Positions 54,167 to 64,000 of a DNA stretch of 64,000 nucleotides are shown here, piece by piece. The translations under genes and the position numbers were made by a program. Each line of letters opens with the position of its first letter. The first letter of the stretch is position 1. Under the pieces are notes generated by a model. It had not been told where the DNA came from. It searched no databases and saw nothing but the letters and a program-made list of their open reading frames with translations. The stretch is from Symsagittifera roscoffensis (Eukaryota > Xenacoelomorpha > Acoela > Convolutidae). The DNA lies in the NCBI RefSeq assembly GCF_963678635.1, contig NC_087069.1, positions 17,336,660-17,400,659 on the forward strand, in the 5' to 3' direction.

Positions 54167-54616
54167 CGGGGGCGGATATAGGACTTTCTCGAGGGGGGGG
54201 GGGGGGGGGGCGGCTTTTCAAAAAATTATTTCAAATATTTGTCGACCTCCTTTCTTAGGTGACCAAATTGAGTTCCCGAGAGCTCCCTGAACACTATAAA
54301 GACCCTATTTTGACCAAAGATCTTGCTCAGCAGGCAAGTTTTTAAAGAAACCGGTCAAAATGCCGTTTTTGGGCACGTATTCGAAAATGTTGACCAAAAA
54401 ACTGTGGTTTTTTTTTGGTGCGAACTCCCACTCAAAATTAGTAAACATTGGCGCCGAAGGTGTTTTCAGAAAAGTTTTAGGGTCGGTCAGCCAAATTGCA
54501 TTTCTTAAAAAGAACCAATTGGGGACCCATTGAGTTGGTAGGGGGTCGAATCCCTGAGAAGGAAGAAAAAAGCGTCCAACCCCCCCCCCCCCCCCCCAAA
54601 AAGAAATCCGCCCCTG
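54167..54616. mobile_element. hAT-like MITE with long G/C homopolymers
   Basis: Begins CGGGGGCGGATA and ends ATCCGCCCCTG. The flanks GTTAGTTA (54159-54166) and ACTAATTA (54617-54624) agree at five or six of eight positions, as an aged 8-bp target duplication would. It is the same family as 2229-2444. A run of 18 G (54193-54210) near the left end faces a run of 18 C (54580-54597) near the right end, so the subterminal regions can pair. Confidence 0.7.
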
Positions 54617-54661
54617 ACTAATTATTTAGCCTAAAGTCAGGGAGCAGATAGCGAGGAGAGG

Positions 54662-54679
54662 TGGGGGGGGGGGGGGGGG
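54662..54679. repeat. Poly-G tract
   Basis: A run of about 17 G, 40 bases from exon 3 in the intron, just outside the MITE. Confidence 0.8.
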
Positions 54680-54719
54680 AGGGGTTGGAGAAGTTTCAGT
54701 AAAAGAGATTCAGACTGAC

Positions 54720-54847
54720 TTTGACGTAATTGAGATGTTTCCCTCTACTGGAGAAGTCGATTAGTTTGGCGAAGTATTCATAGGGTGCCAGTCCTTTCCT
54801 TTGACCCGTCAACATGTACATGTAGCTCTGGAAGCGACAGCAACTCT
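54720..54847 (-). CDS. Orphan secreted protein, exon 3
   Basis: Bounded by a TATATTCCAG acceptor and a GTCAGT donor. Encodes ESCCRFQSYMYMLTGQRKG and PYEYFAKLIDFSSRGKHL. Phase 1 at the start and phase 0 at the end agree with exons 2 and 4. The intron to exon 4 contains the MITE at 54167-54616. Confidence 0.8.
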
Positions 54848-55179
54848 CTGGAATATAAATATCAAATTGTTCTTCTAAAAATCTGGGGTAGGGGTGGTGG
54901 GGTTGGTCTTAATGTGATTCGACTGCCTTCTTTATGTTTAAACCCCTCAAAAGTAGAATAAACTTGCAGCAAAAAAAATGCCTTGGAAAAATTTTTAGGG
55001 TTGATACTATGTACGGAAAACCCTTAAGTGGTTTGGGGGTTGAATTTCGAGGGGACCGAAATCCGCAAACTTCGCTTCTGGATTAGAAACTGTTGAGAAC
55101 GCGTTTAAGCATAGCTGATTCAGAGATTTGTGGTTGAGGGCTTGAGTGGATTCAGTATTGTCTCAAGGGAACGGGAAGT

Positions 55180-55425
55180 GGTGTATTTTCAATTTTTTTT
55201 TTGAATTTTTGGGTAACCTTTTGTTAAGTTTTTTTAGGTCGACCACATTGATTTTCCGAGTTCTGCCATGTCACTAGAAAGGTCCTGTTTCAGCAAAATT
55301 TTTTGCACCGCAGGCAATTTTTTGAAAGAAACCGGCCACAAAATTAGCATAAATTTAATGTCAGTCAGCCAAAAAAGCATATTTCAAAATAGTACAAATA
55401 ATGACGCCCCCCCCCCCCAACTCCG
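55180..55425. mobile_element. Partial hAT-MITE relative
   Basis: Shares TTTTTTTAGGTCGACCA.ATTGATTTTCCGAG and the following spaced blocks with the MITE at 54167-54616, ending in a C run (about 55405-55415). Terminal repeats are not intact. Confidence 0.5.
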
Positions 55426-55602
55426 ATATTGGTTGAGGGCATACTAAACAAAAAATTTATTTGTCGACCCAAAATGTATTTCAGAAATGAGAGTCAAATG
55501 GTGGCAACATTTAAAAATTTCTGAGAGATTTCGCACTGGCCACCAAACTTTTATATTCGTTTTTAGTTTTTACTAGTCGAAACCTTGAAACGACTGGCTA
55601 AC

Positions 55603-55829
55603 CATTGAGGCTGAGGTTGCCGTAAAGTGAAAACCAGTTGAGAACTTTGTAGTTCGGCTGGGCCAGATGCCAGAATCTGTCGAAATCATCCTCCAGTGGG
55701 ATCCGATTTATTGAAGTGGTCGAGGTCCAATAAGTCATGCAATAGTACTCGCTAAAAGACAGATTGTTTAATAAATGACCTTTTTGATATGCTGAGAGTT
55801 CTGACTGCTCCATATCAAGGAGGTTCAAA
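55603..55829 (-). CDS. Orphan secreted protein, exon 2
   Basis: Acceptor ACATTAAG (weak polypyrimidine tract) and donor GTTAGC. 76 codons including SELSAYQKGHLLNNLSFSEY, CMTYWTSTTSINRIPLEDDF and LAQPNYKVLNWFSLYG. Phase 2 in and phase 1 out agree with the neighbours. Several NxS/T sites suit a secreted glycoprotein. Confidence 0.75.
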
Positions 55830-56033
55830 CTTAATGTTCAGTATACGAATCTCTTCTTTGCGCTTTGTAGCGAATATACATCCGTATTACAAAACAAACC
55901 CAAATATTGAAAATACCTTGCAATATGCCCTAATACCCAAATTTTATTCGGTTTTCAGATTCGAGGGCGGGGGCATAAGAAGGAGACATTACCTGATATA
56001 TTCGAACTCAAATCTAAAATAAATGGCTCTAAC

Positions 56034-56152
56034 CTGTAGCGCAAGCATTTTCTGCCATATTGTGTGTTTTCATCTGCAACTTGAAAATGTAGAGATTCGT
56101 ATGCAAAAGATACTGAGAATAGTTTGAGCGATATTAGGATAAAAATAATCAT
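56034..56152 (-). CDS. Orphan secreted protein, exon 1 with signal peptide
   Basis: The ATG at 56152 begins MIIFILISLKLFSVSFA, a short hydrophobic N-terminus with a plausible cleavage after SFA, followed by YESLHFQVADENTQYGRKCL. The donor GTTAGAG follows CTACAG (phase 2). With exons 2-4 the four phases join without a stop, giving about 240 residues with a signal peptide and several cysteines. It is probably secreted; function is unknown and no domain is recognised. An ORF that reads on into the intron is not the real end. Confidence 0.75.
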
Positions 56153-56589
56153 TTTCAGTTTCTACGTGGTCTAAAATACAAATTTATGCAGTTTTATATT
56201 TTCAAAAGTAAAATTATCTTCAGAGGGCACAAAATTTTACCTGCCTTAACCTAGTTGGTGTCAAAAATCAGACCAAATTAAAAACAAACTCGATATATTA
56301 TATTTGTTTTTTCTTTCATTTATCTACAAACTTATTTGCTGATGCTATATATGCCAATGACATCGCCAGAGACAGATCATCATGAGACCTTGACCTTGGA
56401 AATCACCCTGAACAAATCACCCTGGTGAATTTGAGTTTAGTTCAACAAGTTAACCAAGTTTAAAGCCGCAAATGGCAAGGTGAGCTGAAATATATAAAGT
56501 CATGCGAGGAACCTGCAAACTTGGAAAAGCAGAGAATTTCGAAAACTATGTCGGCTTTTTTAATAGACAAAGGGAACCTATCACAACTA

Positions 56590-56765
56590 AAAACCCAACT
56601 TTTGGATCTTTTTAACTACATCCCCCTTTTGCAAAAACGAAGAGATACGTTACTAGGTATAAAATTCTCATTTGCTTAACCGTTGATTTTTTGAGATTTG
56701 TATGAAACATTACAAGGTGATATTCGTTACTAGGTACCTGAGGGGGGATTTAGTAAAGAGATCCC
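56590..56765. repeat. Inverted repeat, right arm
   Basis: Reverse-complement counterpart of 52515-52690. It contains two GTTACTAGGTA blocks about 95 bp apart, as the left arm contains two TACCTGGT-AC blocks. Confidence 0.55.
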
Positions 56766-59700
56766 AATTTCCTTGAGTGTCAGTCTAATATTCTACCGCA
56801 ACAAGTCTCAACTGCATTCGTGGAGTCACATCCTAATTGAGTTTGAACATCGTTCTGGAAATTACGGATTCAATTACAGGGACAATTTTTTTTCAGAATT
56901 TTCGCTGAAACATTCAGTGCGTTTATCACTGTCGACAATTTTTTCAAATGCAGTAAAATCCTGAAAGCATAGAGTATAGAAAGACTATGTTTATAATACA
57001 TTTATTTGACAAAAAAGACAATATTTATCTTAATAATTTTGTTTATGCGAATCGCAGAGGATCGTTAAAAAGCTGTGCAACCTGTCTGAAGACAGTATGT
57101 TTGTATTACAGTGATTTTTGAACAAGGAAACTAATTAAATAGAAAAACTTGAAAGATATCAAATTCCATTATTGCGAGTTTTTTATTTCACACATTCAGA
57201 CTCTATTTTGCGACTCTACGCCGTTTTTTAGCTTAGAATTTTCATTTGGTGCCCTTTAGGGGGGTGGGGGTCCCTGCAGACTTACATGTATTAAGATAGG
57301 GAATAAAGCATCCGGTCTGCAAGCTATGTATTAAGATTGGATATAGAGTCTACAATGAATTGAGATAGGGAATACCGTTGGTAAGGTTTTTGTGGTTTGT
57401 GTGATGGTAAGATAATGGTAAGAAAAACGTAATTTTTTTGGTTTTTGTTTATTTTTTTTTCGCAAAATTTTTGGCGCGTGTTATCTAATTGAGAACAATT
57501 AATTGTTAATTACGTGTAGATTGTAGAATTAAGGTTATATTTTTCGTTTTTTGGTGCATGGTAGGTCAATGGTAAGAGTTTTTGGGTAAAAACTTGGATT
57601 TTTTATGAAAAAAAAATTCAAAAAACTTCAAAACACGGTAAGATTAGCTATTATTTGACCTAATTTATTAGATAACCTTACTTTCTTTCTAAATGAATCA
57701 ATGCTGAAACCTACAGAGACATCTAAAAAAATCAAATTTTTTTGAGAAAAAAAAATGCAAAAATTTCAAGTATTTGGAAAAAATTGCAAAAATTTCAAGT
57801 ATTTGGAAAAAATTGCAAAAATCTCATAATTTTGGCTAATGTATTGCTGCTTTTGATCTAATTTTAAACATACTTTTAAGTATAGATTTTAAAAATAAGC
57901 TAAGACTTTATTTTAATTGGCATCATGTTGAGACAATGAAACAAAATTTTGAATAAAAAAATGAAGTTTTCCAGAATTTTTTTCTCAAAATATTTAAATA
58001 CGATAAAATTTACCTCAATTTGAGCTGAAAATGCGGGTTATACAATGCTCTAAACACTAAAAATAAGGCTCATAATAGCAGAATCATTATTGAAACTTTC
58101 GGAAAACAGTGAAATTAATCGTAATTTTCGAGAAGGTAAAGTAAAAATTAATCAAATTTACCCAAAAATTTTACTATTTTGAATCTTTTATTTTGGTAAT
58201 TAACTGGTTTTTTTGTCTAGTTCAGGGAGCATTTTAGGAGCAATATTCCATGAAATTTCTAGATCAAACACCATGATTGAACTCCTCCTCATTTTTTTCT
58301 CCTTGAATTACCTAAATTTGTACAAAAATTACATTTGTGAGAAGTTTTTCATGTTAAAAACTAAAAACTTCAGATTATTGATAAAAAATGAACAGTTTAA
58401 TGCTAAAATTGTTTAAAATGGGATAAATTTTTCTTAAAAGTTTATTCGATATTGGCTCAAATTCAACAAAATTTTCTTCATAACTGATGATTATCTCTCT
58501 GTTGCTTCTGCAACATTCATTTCATGATTTTCGTAGAATTTTTCAATGTTTTAAGGTTATTCTTGCTTTTTGTTTAACACATGTTTTCGCTATTGAACAC
58601 ACTTTACAAGAAAATTTAGTCAAAACTGGAGAATTTAGGAGGAAAATAGTATCAATTGAACGAACAGTTTGCTGGCAGAGATGAAATTAGAACTGATACC
58701 GTCTGATTATTTTTGATAAAAATTGTAAATTTTTTTCTCAAGGTTCCCTTGTTCAGTTGCTACCGTAAACTATTTAAGCAAAAATACAACGTTTGGGATC
58801 AATAACTTTGACTTTTTTTGCAAAATATTTATTAACAAACGTTTTTTTTTCCTAATTTATAACGAAAATTTTTTCAAAAATACCCAAGTGAGAAAAAATT
58901 GGTGCTAGTTAAAGTATTCAAAAACAAATGCAAAAAATGAGAATAAAAAGTTGTATTTTTACGATTTAAGAACAAATTAGGAGCAATTCTGTTAGTTATA
59001 ATCTGAAAGTCTCCGGAGATACGCAAGGGAACCTAGTTCCTAATATCTACAATATAATAACTTCTAAAAGAGCGCGTCTCAAAAAATTGATTTAGCCAAG
59101 CAAATCAAGATGCAAGCTGGAAAAATTATGTAATTTTTCGATTTTTATTCAGAAAAAAACTATATATAGTAAACATATAGTAATGTATTGTATATAGTGT
59201 TGTATATTGTATGTAGTATTTCGTATTGTATATAGCAAGGAAATGTAGATCTTGAAAGCAAGTTTTTGATTTATTTTCCAGGTATCTACTTCCAAAAGAT
59301 GTTGGGTTTGGTTTTTTTTTTACAAAAACTATCCTCAAACATCTGATTTTTTGTATAAATTTACTATTATATCAAATAATAACAAACGTTTCTAATGAAT
59401 TACACATAAATACAAATCTTTGACATTTTTTATTTCGGATTTTTTTTTCTCACGATATACTTTAAAAACTAAATTTTAGTAAAATTATCCCAAAATTCCT
59501 AATGAAATAAATTGAGATTCTTTCTCATGTCAGCAATTTCTCAGTTTCTGCTTCATCTACTATCTACCAAATTAATCCAATTTGAACAAAATTTTTTCAT
59601 GAAAATTGAACTTTAGATGGAAAAATGTATAGTTTCAACGAACGTTCAATAATCTGAAGCTGAATTAATACCACAAATCCTTTGCTAAAAGCCTTTAAAT

Positions 59701-60319
59701 AGTTTTCTCAAGCTCATAACTGTATTATCATGTTAAAAATCTGCAATTTCATTTTATAGTAAATTTTTAGTTGAGAATGATCAAATAATTATCTTGAAAT
59801 TTTCAAAGTTTAGCAAAAACATACAATTTTTCCAGGTCATTTATCAATTTCTTTTCTGAAATCATCAAAAAAAAAATAATAGAAAAGCATAATTTTGATA
59901 AGTCGAACCCCATTATCTGCTTAGAAACGCTCTACTCTATGAACACTTTTACAAGCACTAAACAAGGAAAACTTAAAAATAGTAACTACAAAAAAAAACT
60001 TTCGATGTTTTACAAATATCCAAGTCTTACAATTTTTAAGCGAATATTTAACTTCTCATTAGCAAAAGTTATGCACTTTACGACATATTTATCACAACAA
60101 AGTCTCCGCAACTTGCAACAAAGGGAGTTTTTACTGTTGATTAAAGGTTTTCGGATCGAGTTCCATGGAAAGTTTCACGACAATTTGAACTCGATTTTTG
60201 CTGTCTTTAACATCAATCAAAACCTTTGAATAAATAAATAGATGACAGTTCAGGTAATGTAATGAAAACACTGTATAATTTCTGAATAGATTTTTTACCA
60301 TTGCTGAGACTTTTCAGTT
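56766..60319. other. AT-rich DNA without recognisable genes
   Basis: Homopolymer-rich sequence. Open frames (56773, 58213, 58487, 59939) lack motifs and splice context. It includes a ~29-bp tandem repeat (57755-57825) and three related TATTAAGAT-GG-ATA blocks (57285-57375). Confidence 0.5.
57755..57825. repeat. ~29-bp tandem repeat
   Basis: About 2.5 copies of GCAAAAATTTCAAGTATTTG plus GAAAAAATT. Confidence 0.8.
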
Positions 60320-60379
60320 TCAGTAAAAACTAATATTCAGGGTAATTTCTTGTTTTTTTTTTAAAATTAAAAATTTTAC

Positions 60380-60581
60380 CTTCTCTTGAAGTGTGTTTGG
60401 AGACTGCTGAGCACATAATTTAACATTATGCGGAAAATGCTTCTTCTTGAAATGATTAGCGAGTTCCTCGCTGCTATAAGTATAAAAATTACAGTTAGAA
60501 CACTTCAAAACACCGCATGTTCTACGATGTCTTGATGCATCTTTGTGAGTGTATTCTTTCGTTTCTTTCGAGTGACGGCAT
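60380..60581 (-). CDS. C2H2 zinc-finger protein, internal exon
   Basis: The exon starts after TTTACTATTGAG and ends at a GTAAAA donor. It encodes CRHSKETKEY..HKDASRHRRTC (end of a finger whose first Cys would lie in the previous exon), then CSNCNFYTYSSEELANHFKKKH, a C-x2-C-x12-H-x4-H finger, and a tail to NTLQEK. Two adjacent fingers, the first of C2HC-like form, suggest a DNA-binding or other nucleic-acid-binding protein. I could not trace neighbouring exons with confidence. Continuation past the donor into low-complexity residues is intron. Confidence 0.6.
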
Positions 60582-60790
60582 CTCAATAGTAAAGAAAAAT
60601 TAAATGGGAGATTTAAAATGTACCAATTTTTTAGATAAGATGAGTTGAATATCCTCAAAAAATGAATAAAAGTAAAAAGAGCAAACTTATTAACCAATTG
60701 TTTTTAACGTGAAAGAAAATCAGAATGGATATGCTATTTAGCCTAGCTAAAATAAAAATCATCCAATCTAACCATGGAATTTTTAAAAGT

Positions 60791-61060
60791 ATCAACCAAT
60801 CAGAATCGAGCATTAATTACTAGGAAAATTTTTATCTTTTCTGATATCAACCAATCAGAATCGAGCTTCAATAGTCATGTAATTTTCAACAAACTCAATG
60901 TACACCAATCAGAATTGAGCTTCAAAGTCTTCAAGAAATTCAATGTCAACCAATCAGAGTTAAGCTCTTCTTCTCATGAATTTTTCGACAATTTCTTTAA
61001 AATTTGTAGATTTTGAGGATACTTTCACAGGCATTATTGGTGTTAATAACCAATCAGAAT
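60791..61060. repeat. Degenerate ~55-bp repeat with CCAATCAG boxes
   Basis: Five ACCAATCAGA blocks with CCAAT at 60796, 60851, 60905, 60950 and 61050, four of them followed by a (T)(C/T)GAGC-type extension. An inverted ATTGG lies at about 61036. CCAATCAG is the NF-Y consensus. An 80-codon frame across it is a by-product of the repeat. Confidence 0.65.
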
Positions 61061-61540
61061 GAATTATTCACAGATTTTAAAAAAATTTGTAGATCAGAAC
61101 CAGACTATGTTTATGAAACTTCTTAATCGATAAATGTTATTGAATTTTTCCATAATAACTAAAATTTGAAGTTTGATACCCAGTGGGATAAATGAGATTT
61201 CTTGTCTAGTTTATATTGTTTTTTCGATACTCAATTCAAATTTTGAAGTTTCAATCAAAATTTTCTCGATTGGTTCTATTTCTAACAAGTGAAAAAAAAA
61301 ATTACCAAAATATACATTTTTATCATTTTCTTTTTGGTATATTGTAATATAAACAACCGGAAGTCTTTTAAATTTGGATAACCGATCAAAAGATATTCTG
61401 ACAAATCTAGATTTTTTATTTGTATCAAAATCAAAACAGTAATCGAAAGGATGTTCTTTATCTCCAGTTTTTGTTTCATAGGCTCTTCCATTGTTTTGTT
61501 TTTTACTGATCGACCACTCAATCTGAGTTAACTCTTCTAG
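61061..61540. other. No recognisable gene
   Basis: AT-rich. A minus-strand open frame (61282-61521) is Ile/Lys-rich and unsupported. Confidence 0.45.
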
Positions 61541-61773
61541 CTAAAAACATTGTTGATAAATCTGGCAGTACTCTTCTTTTCTGAAATCTCTTCGCCATCT
61601 TTTTAACAAAACTGTTGAGCTTTCTGTGTTTCTATACAAGTTAAAACTAATACAATCTCCATCAACTTCATCTGTCCACCACTCTTGTAGTTTTTTGTAG
61701 TAGTTCAATTTTAAAATCTGATAAGTGTTCGATTCAGACATTAAAAACGCTTTTGATGGAAACACTTTTCTTC
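61541..61773 (-). CDS. Unknown protein, last exon
   Basis: Begins after an ATATTTCAG acceptor and ends at TAG. About 77 residues starting GRKVFPSKAFLMSESNTYQ, then KLQEWWTDEVDGDCISFNLY and LLKRWRRDFRKEEYCQIYQ. The composition is protein-like (Trp, Asp and Cys, unlike the AT-rich frames around it). Its start GRxV and the LKLN..K/E pattern loosely resemble the exon at 62272-62823, which could mean a tandem gene family. The family is not known. Confidence 0.5.
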
Positions 61774-62271
61774 CTGAAATATACAAAGAAACTTAAAAAA
61801 CTCGAATTGTTTTATCATTTTTAAAGTATTTTGTAGTAACAATCACCGTAAATATTTTTTAATTATTTAGAGTCTAATTATTTTCAAGGAAACTCATGTA
61901 GCCAATAAAAACCTCAAATTAAGGCAGAAACAAAAATTGAAAACAACCAATGAAATTCAAAAAATCTAAAAAACTAGTGATAATGTTTTCAAGTAAATAT
62001 ACGTTCTTGTTTGTAATTTTGTTAAATTGAGTCAAAATTTAGCTAAATTTTGATGAAAACAGCTATTAAAAAAATTTATTTTTAATTTCATAAACAACTA
62101 CTGGAAAATCATTGGATAATTGGTTAGTGTTTTATGTCAATTTCGATTAAATTATTTGTTTAGTCTGACTTTTCCTCAGATATTATAGTTCTAAATATAC
62201 ACTTTAGTGAGAAAAAATAGTTTTGAACCAGTAATATCTCAATTACCAAATATGCAAAACATCACAAAGCT
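61774..62271. other. No recognisable feature
   Basis: AT-rich DNA between two minus-strand terminal exons, probably intronic or intergenic. Confidence 0.4.
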
Positions 62272-62823
62272 TTACTGAGGCTTACAATTATCAAAAAACA
62301 AAAAGTCTCCCAATATTTGTGACAGTTCTTTGAAATCATTCAAAGTATAGTTATCATATGCAACTTGCTTCAAGACTTCCTTTTCCTTTGCAGTGAAGAG
62401 TCGAATCTGAATGTAGGGTGGCTTGCTCCTGTTGTACTTCTTGATTGTGACACACACCCTCCTCATGTTGTACGTTGCTAATTCATATACTCTTTTACAG
62501 AGGTCGAGCTTCTTATCCATAGTTGATTCTTTACCAGATTTGGCTTCAAATATAGGTACGAGTCCAAGATTTTCAGCACCGTGAATAACAGTATTCCGTA
62601 TTGCGGATATTGCTTCTCCTTCTTTTTCACTAAGATAGACTTGTTGAGACTTTTCAAATTGTCCCAAATCATTTATTTTTAATAGTCGAAAGCACGGTTC
62701 CAAGCATATTGTCCCTTTGTAGGATTTTTGGAACCAAACAACTCTCCCAATTCTTTTTTGATTTTTTGAAAATTCAAAATAGTTGGGACTATCAACTTTT
62801 CTCGAGTACTTTTGAAGAACGAA
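62272..62823 (-). CDS. Unknown protein, last exon
   Basis: A strong acceptor (pyrimidine-rich, ends ATCTGATCAG) at 62824 opens a frame of about 183 codons to TGA. It begins FVLQKYSRKVDSPNYFEFSK, then RIGRVVWFQKSYKGTICLEP, QQVYLSEKEGEAISAIRNTV, GAENLGLVPIFEAKSGKEST and LSQILGDFLFFDNCKPQ. No ATG lies in frame upstream, so earlier exons must exist outside or within the AT-rich flank. The protein looks soluble and mixed alpha/beta. I recognise no domain. Confidence 0.6.
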   Translation of the reverse strand, partial: FVLQKYSRKVDSPNYFEFSKNQKRIGRVVWFQKSYKGTICLEPCFRLLKINDLGQFEKSQQVYLSEKEGEAISAIRNTVIHGAENLGLVPIFEAKSGKESTMDKKLDLCKRVYELATYNMRRVCVTIKKYNRSKPPYIQIRLFTAKEKEVLKQVAYDNYTLNDFKELSQILGDFLFFDNCKPQ

Positions 62824-62904
62824 CTGATCAGATGAGGAGAAATGAGAGAAATGGTTTTGAGATTAAATGAAAATGGAAGTAAGCGGTATGAGTCATCGCA
62901 ATTT

Positions 62905-62914
62905 CCATATATGG
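62905..62914. promoter_or_regulatory. CArG-box-like palindrome
   Basis: CCATATATGG within TTTCCATATATGGAAG, a perfect CC(A/T)6GG palindrome, the binding consensus of SRF/MADS proteins. A near-copy, CCCTATATGG, lies at 62941-62950. Confidence 0.4.
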
Positions 62915-62940
62915 AAGTAGTACCAAATATGTAAGGATTT

Positions 62941-62950
62941 CCCTATATGG
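62941..62950. promoter_or_regulatory. Second CArG-like element
   Basis: CCCTATATGG followed by AA, 36 bp after the first. About 25 bp further is TAATATATAA, a possible TATA box for a plus-strand transcript. Confidence 0.3.
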
Positions 62951-63221
62951 AATCTGCGTAGGCGTTACTACTAATATATAACTCCACCGCTTTCTGCAAA
63001 AATCTTTTTTCCCAAGGGCAGCTGCTATGTGTCAAGCTCTTCCCAGCTTTTATTCAGATTATAAAATTGAATCATTGTTTATTTTTGTTTCCAAAGAATT
63101 TTACAAAAAATACATAGTAACACAAGATTATTGCGTGTTCACTCACGATTCTTTCTGCTACTTGGGAAATTGTAAATTACATATAATTTAAATTGGAACA
63201 TCTCTTAGCCAAATTCTTCAG

Positions 63222-63554
63222 AGATTAGACAAATATCAATACATATATCAAGAAATTGATTGTCTTTATACTTTGTACAAGCACAGATTCTTTTCGAGTT
63301 TTGTTTTATCATGTGGGGAAGTCTTCAATCAGCTTAGTTGTGGAGTTCAGCATAATTTACGATGGAAAGGAGCTGAAAAAACACCGAGCGTATCAAGGAA
63401 ACGACTTGTTCGCAAAAAGTTCAAAAAACATTATCTAAGTTTATCTACGCAAACTCTTGGCTCAGCATTTTTAGACAGAATTCGAAAAAAACAAAACTCA
63501 AAATATGAATCTGATTTGTTCAAAATAATTGATTGTTTCTGGTTCTGTAAATAG
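63222..63554 (+). CDS. Unknown protein, last exon (plus strand)
   Basis: After AAATTCTTCAG the frame is open for 110 codons to TAG: RLDKYQYIYQEIDCLYTLYK, FSSFVLSCGEVFNQLSCGVQ, HNLRWKGAEKTPSVSRKRLV, KKFKKHYLSLSTQTLGSAFL, then a basic DRIRKKQNSKYE. Cys, Trp and Gly content and a clean acceptor argue for a real exon. It looks like a basic, probably nuclear or nucleolar protein; the family is not recognised. A promoter-like region (CArG, TATA) lies ~250 bp upstream, leaving room for one small 5' exon. Confidence 0.5.
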   Translation, partial: RLDKYQYIYQEIDCLYTLYKHRFFSSFVLSCGEVFNQLSCGVQHNLRWKGAEKTPSVSRKRLVRKKFKKHYLSLSTQTLGSAFLDRIRKKQNSKYESDLFKIIDCFWFCK

Positions 63555-64000
63555 TGAGCGTGTCAATTTTTCTATTAATTTTTGATTATTTCTTCTTAAA
63601 AATCTAGTCGAGGTTAATTAAATTTCAATTCAACTGCTTTTCAACGGATAAATGTATGTTACTTTTTTACAAGATGCAAAAAAATCAATCATTTTTTTTA
63701 TACAAATATGCGTATTTTATAGAAAGTTTGTTGCAGAACGCAACTCTTTCATATTTTAAAAAAATTGTACATTTGCAAAATCTAACTTCTTTTTTCTTAT
63801 TGTTTAGAAATTATCAGTATTGATGTCTTTGAATGCTTTTCCTTCTCTTAATTCACTGTTTTTTTGATATTTTTGATTTAGATACGTGCAAAAAAGCTTT
63901 TTCAGTTATTAAACTTAAAACAAAGAAATTCTTAAACATTAATTTTTAGCATTGCAAGAAAATACTCTTTTAGTTTTCTTTAAAATGCAAAAATATTGTA
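63555..64000. other. No recognisable feature, right edge
   Basis: AT-rich sequence after the last exon. Nothing supported. Confidence 0.5.

Noticed and set aside
63222-63554. NEPRO-like nucleolar protein assignment for the last plus-strand exon
   Set aside because: The general basic and helical look is similar, but no specific motif could be matched by eye, so it is left as unknown.

Overview
The window is nuclear DNA of an AT-rich invertebrate animal. Genes have introns with short TTTCAG/TTCCAG-type acceptors, one gene is a clear metazoan dynein-2 light chain (DYNLT2B), and most of the rest is LTR retrotransposon, non-LTR retrotransposon, MITE and tRNA-derived repeat. The splice sites look nematode-like, but I cannot name the phylum or species with confidence. 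Host-type sequence is strongly AT-rich; the block from about 22.8 to 43.7 kb is visibly GC-richer and full of long ORFs, which marks it as an insertion.

Layout. 1-5.1 kb: dispersed repeats, a hAT-like MITE, and an intact intronless-CDS DYNLT2B gene lying inside a split repeat copy. 5.1-10.3 kb: mostly featureless, with a small fossil of the giant element's LTR/leader at about 8.9 kb. 10.35-12.9 kb: a heavily decayed Ty3/gypsy element (protease, RT and integrase remnants). 12.87-16.4 kb: a tandem array of about 667-bp units, each carrying a roughly 215-bp near-perfect hairpin. 17.0-17.5 kb: a solo BEL/Pao-type LTR with an embedded tRNA-Leu-like sequence. 17.96-18.86 kb and 45.26-45.71 kb: the two halves of a CR1/jockey-like LINE reverse transcriptase (minus strand), split by the giant element. 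18.86-45.26 kb: a ~26.4-kb Ty3/gypsy-class LTR retrotransposon. 45.9-49.0 kb: a BEL/Pao relic, internally deleted and tandemly duplicated, ending in its LTR. 49-53.3 kb: nothing recognisable. 53.3-56.2 kb: a four-exon gene (minus strand) for an orphan secreted protein. 56.2-64 kb: AT-rich DNA with a zinc-finger exon, two further terminal coding exons on the minus strand and one on the plus strand, all of unknown family.

The main object is the giant retroelement. After ~806-bp LTRs with a TATA box it has a ~3.2-kb structured leader, a tandemly duplicated gag, and a gag-protease-RT-RNase H-integrase region (damaged by one nonsense codon, two frameshifts and loss of the RNase H catalytic Glu). 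About 11 kb of accessory coding sequence follows: an OARD1/TARG1-like macro domain, a coiled-coil plus SGNH-hydrolase protein with a second degenerate SGNH-like half, and two large proteins I do not recognise. The leader carries four hairpin modules of exactly 67 nt, three 24-nt repeats, and two copies of a three-helix RNA module whose sequence differences are compensatory. A 12-nt motif that sits just before the 3' LTR, in the polypurine-tract position, recurs four more times inside the coding region in two different reading frames. Accessory enzymes, structured leader and internal PPT-like copies together make this the most likely undescribed system in the window. This copy is not intact.
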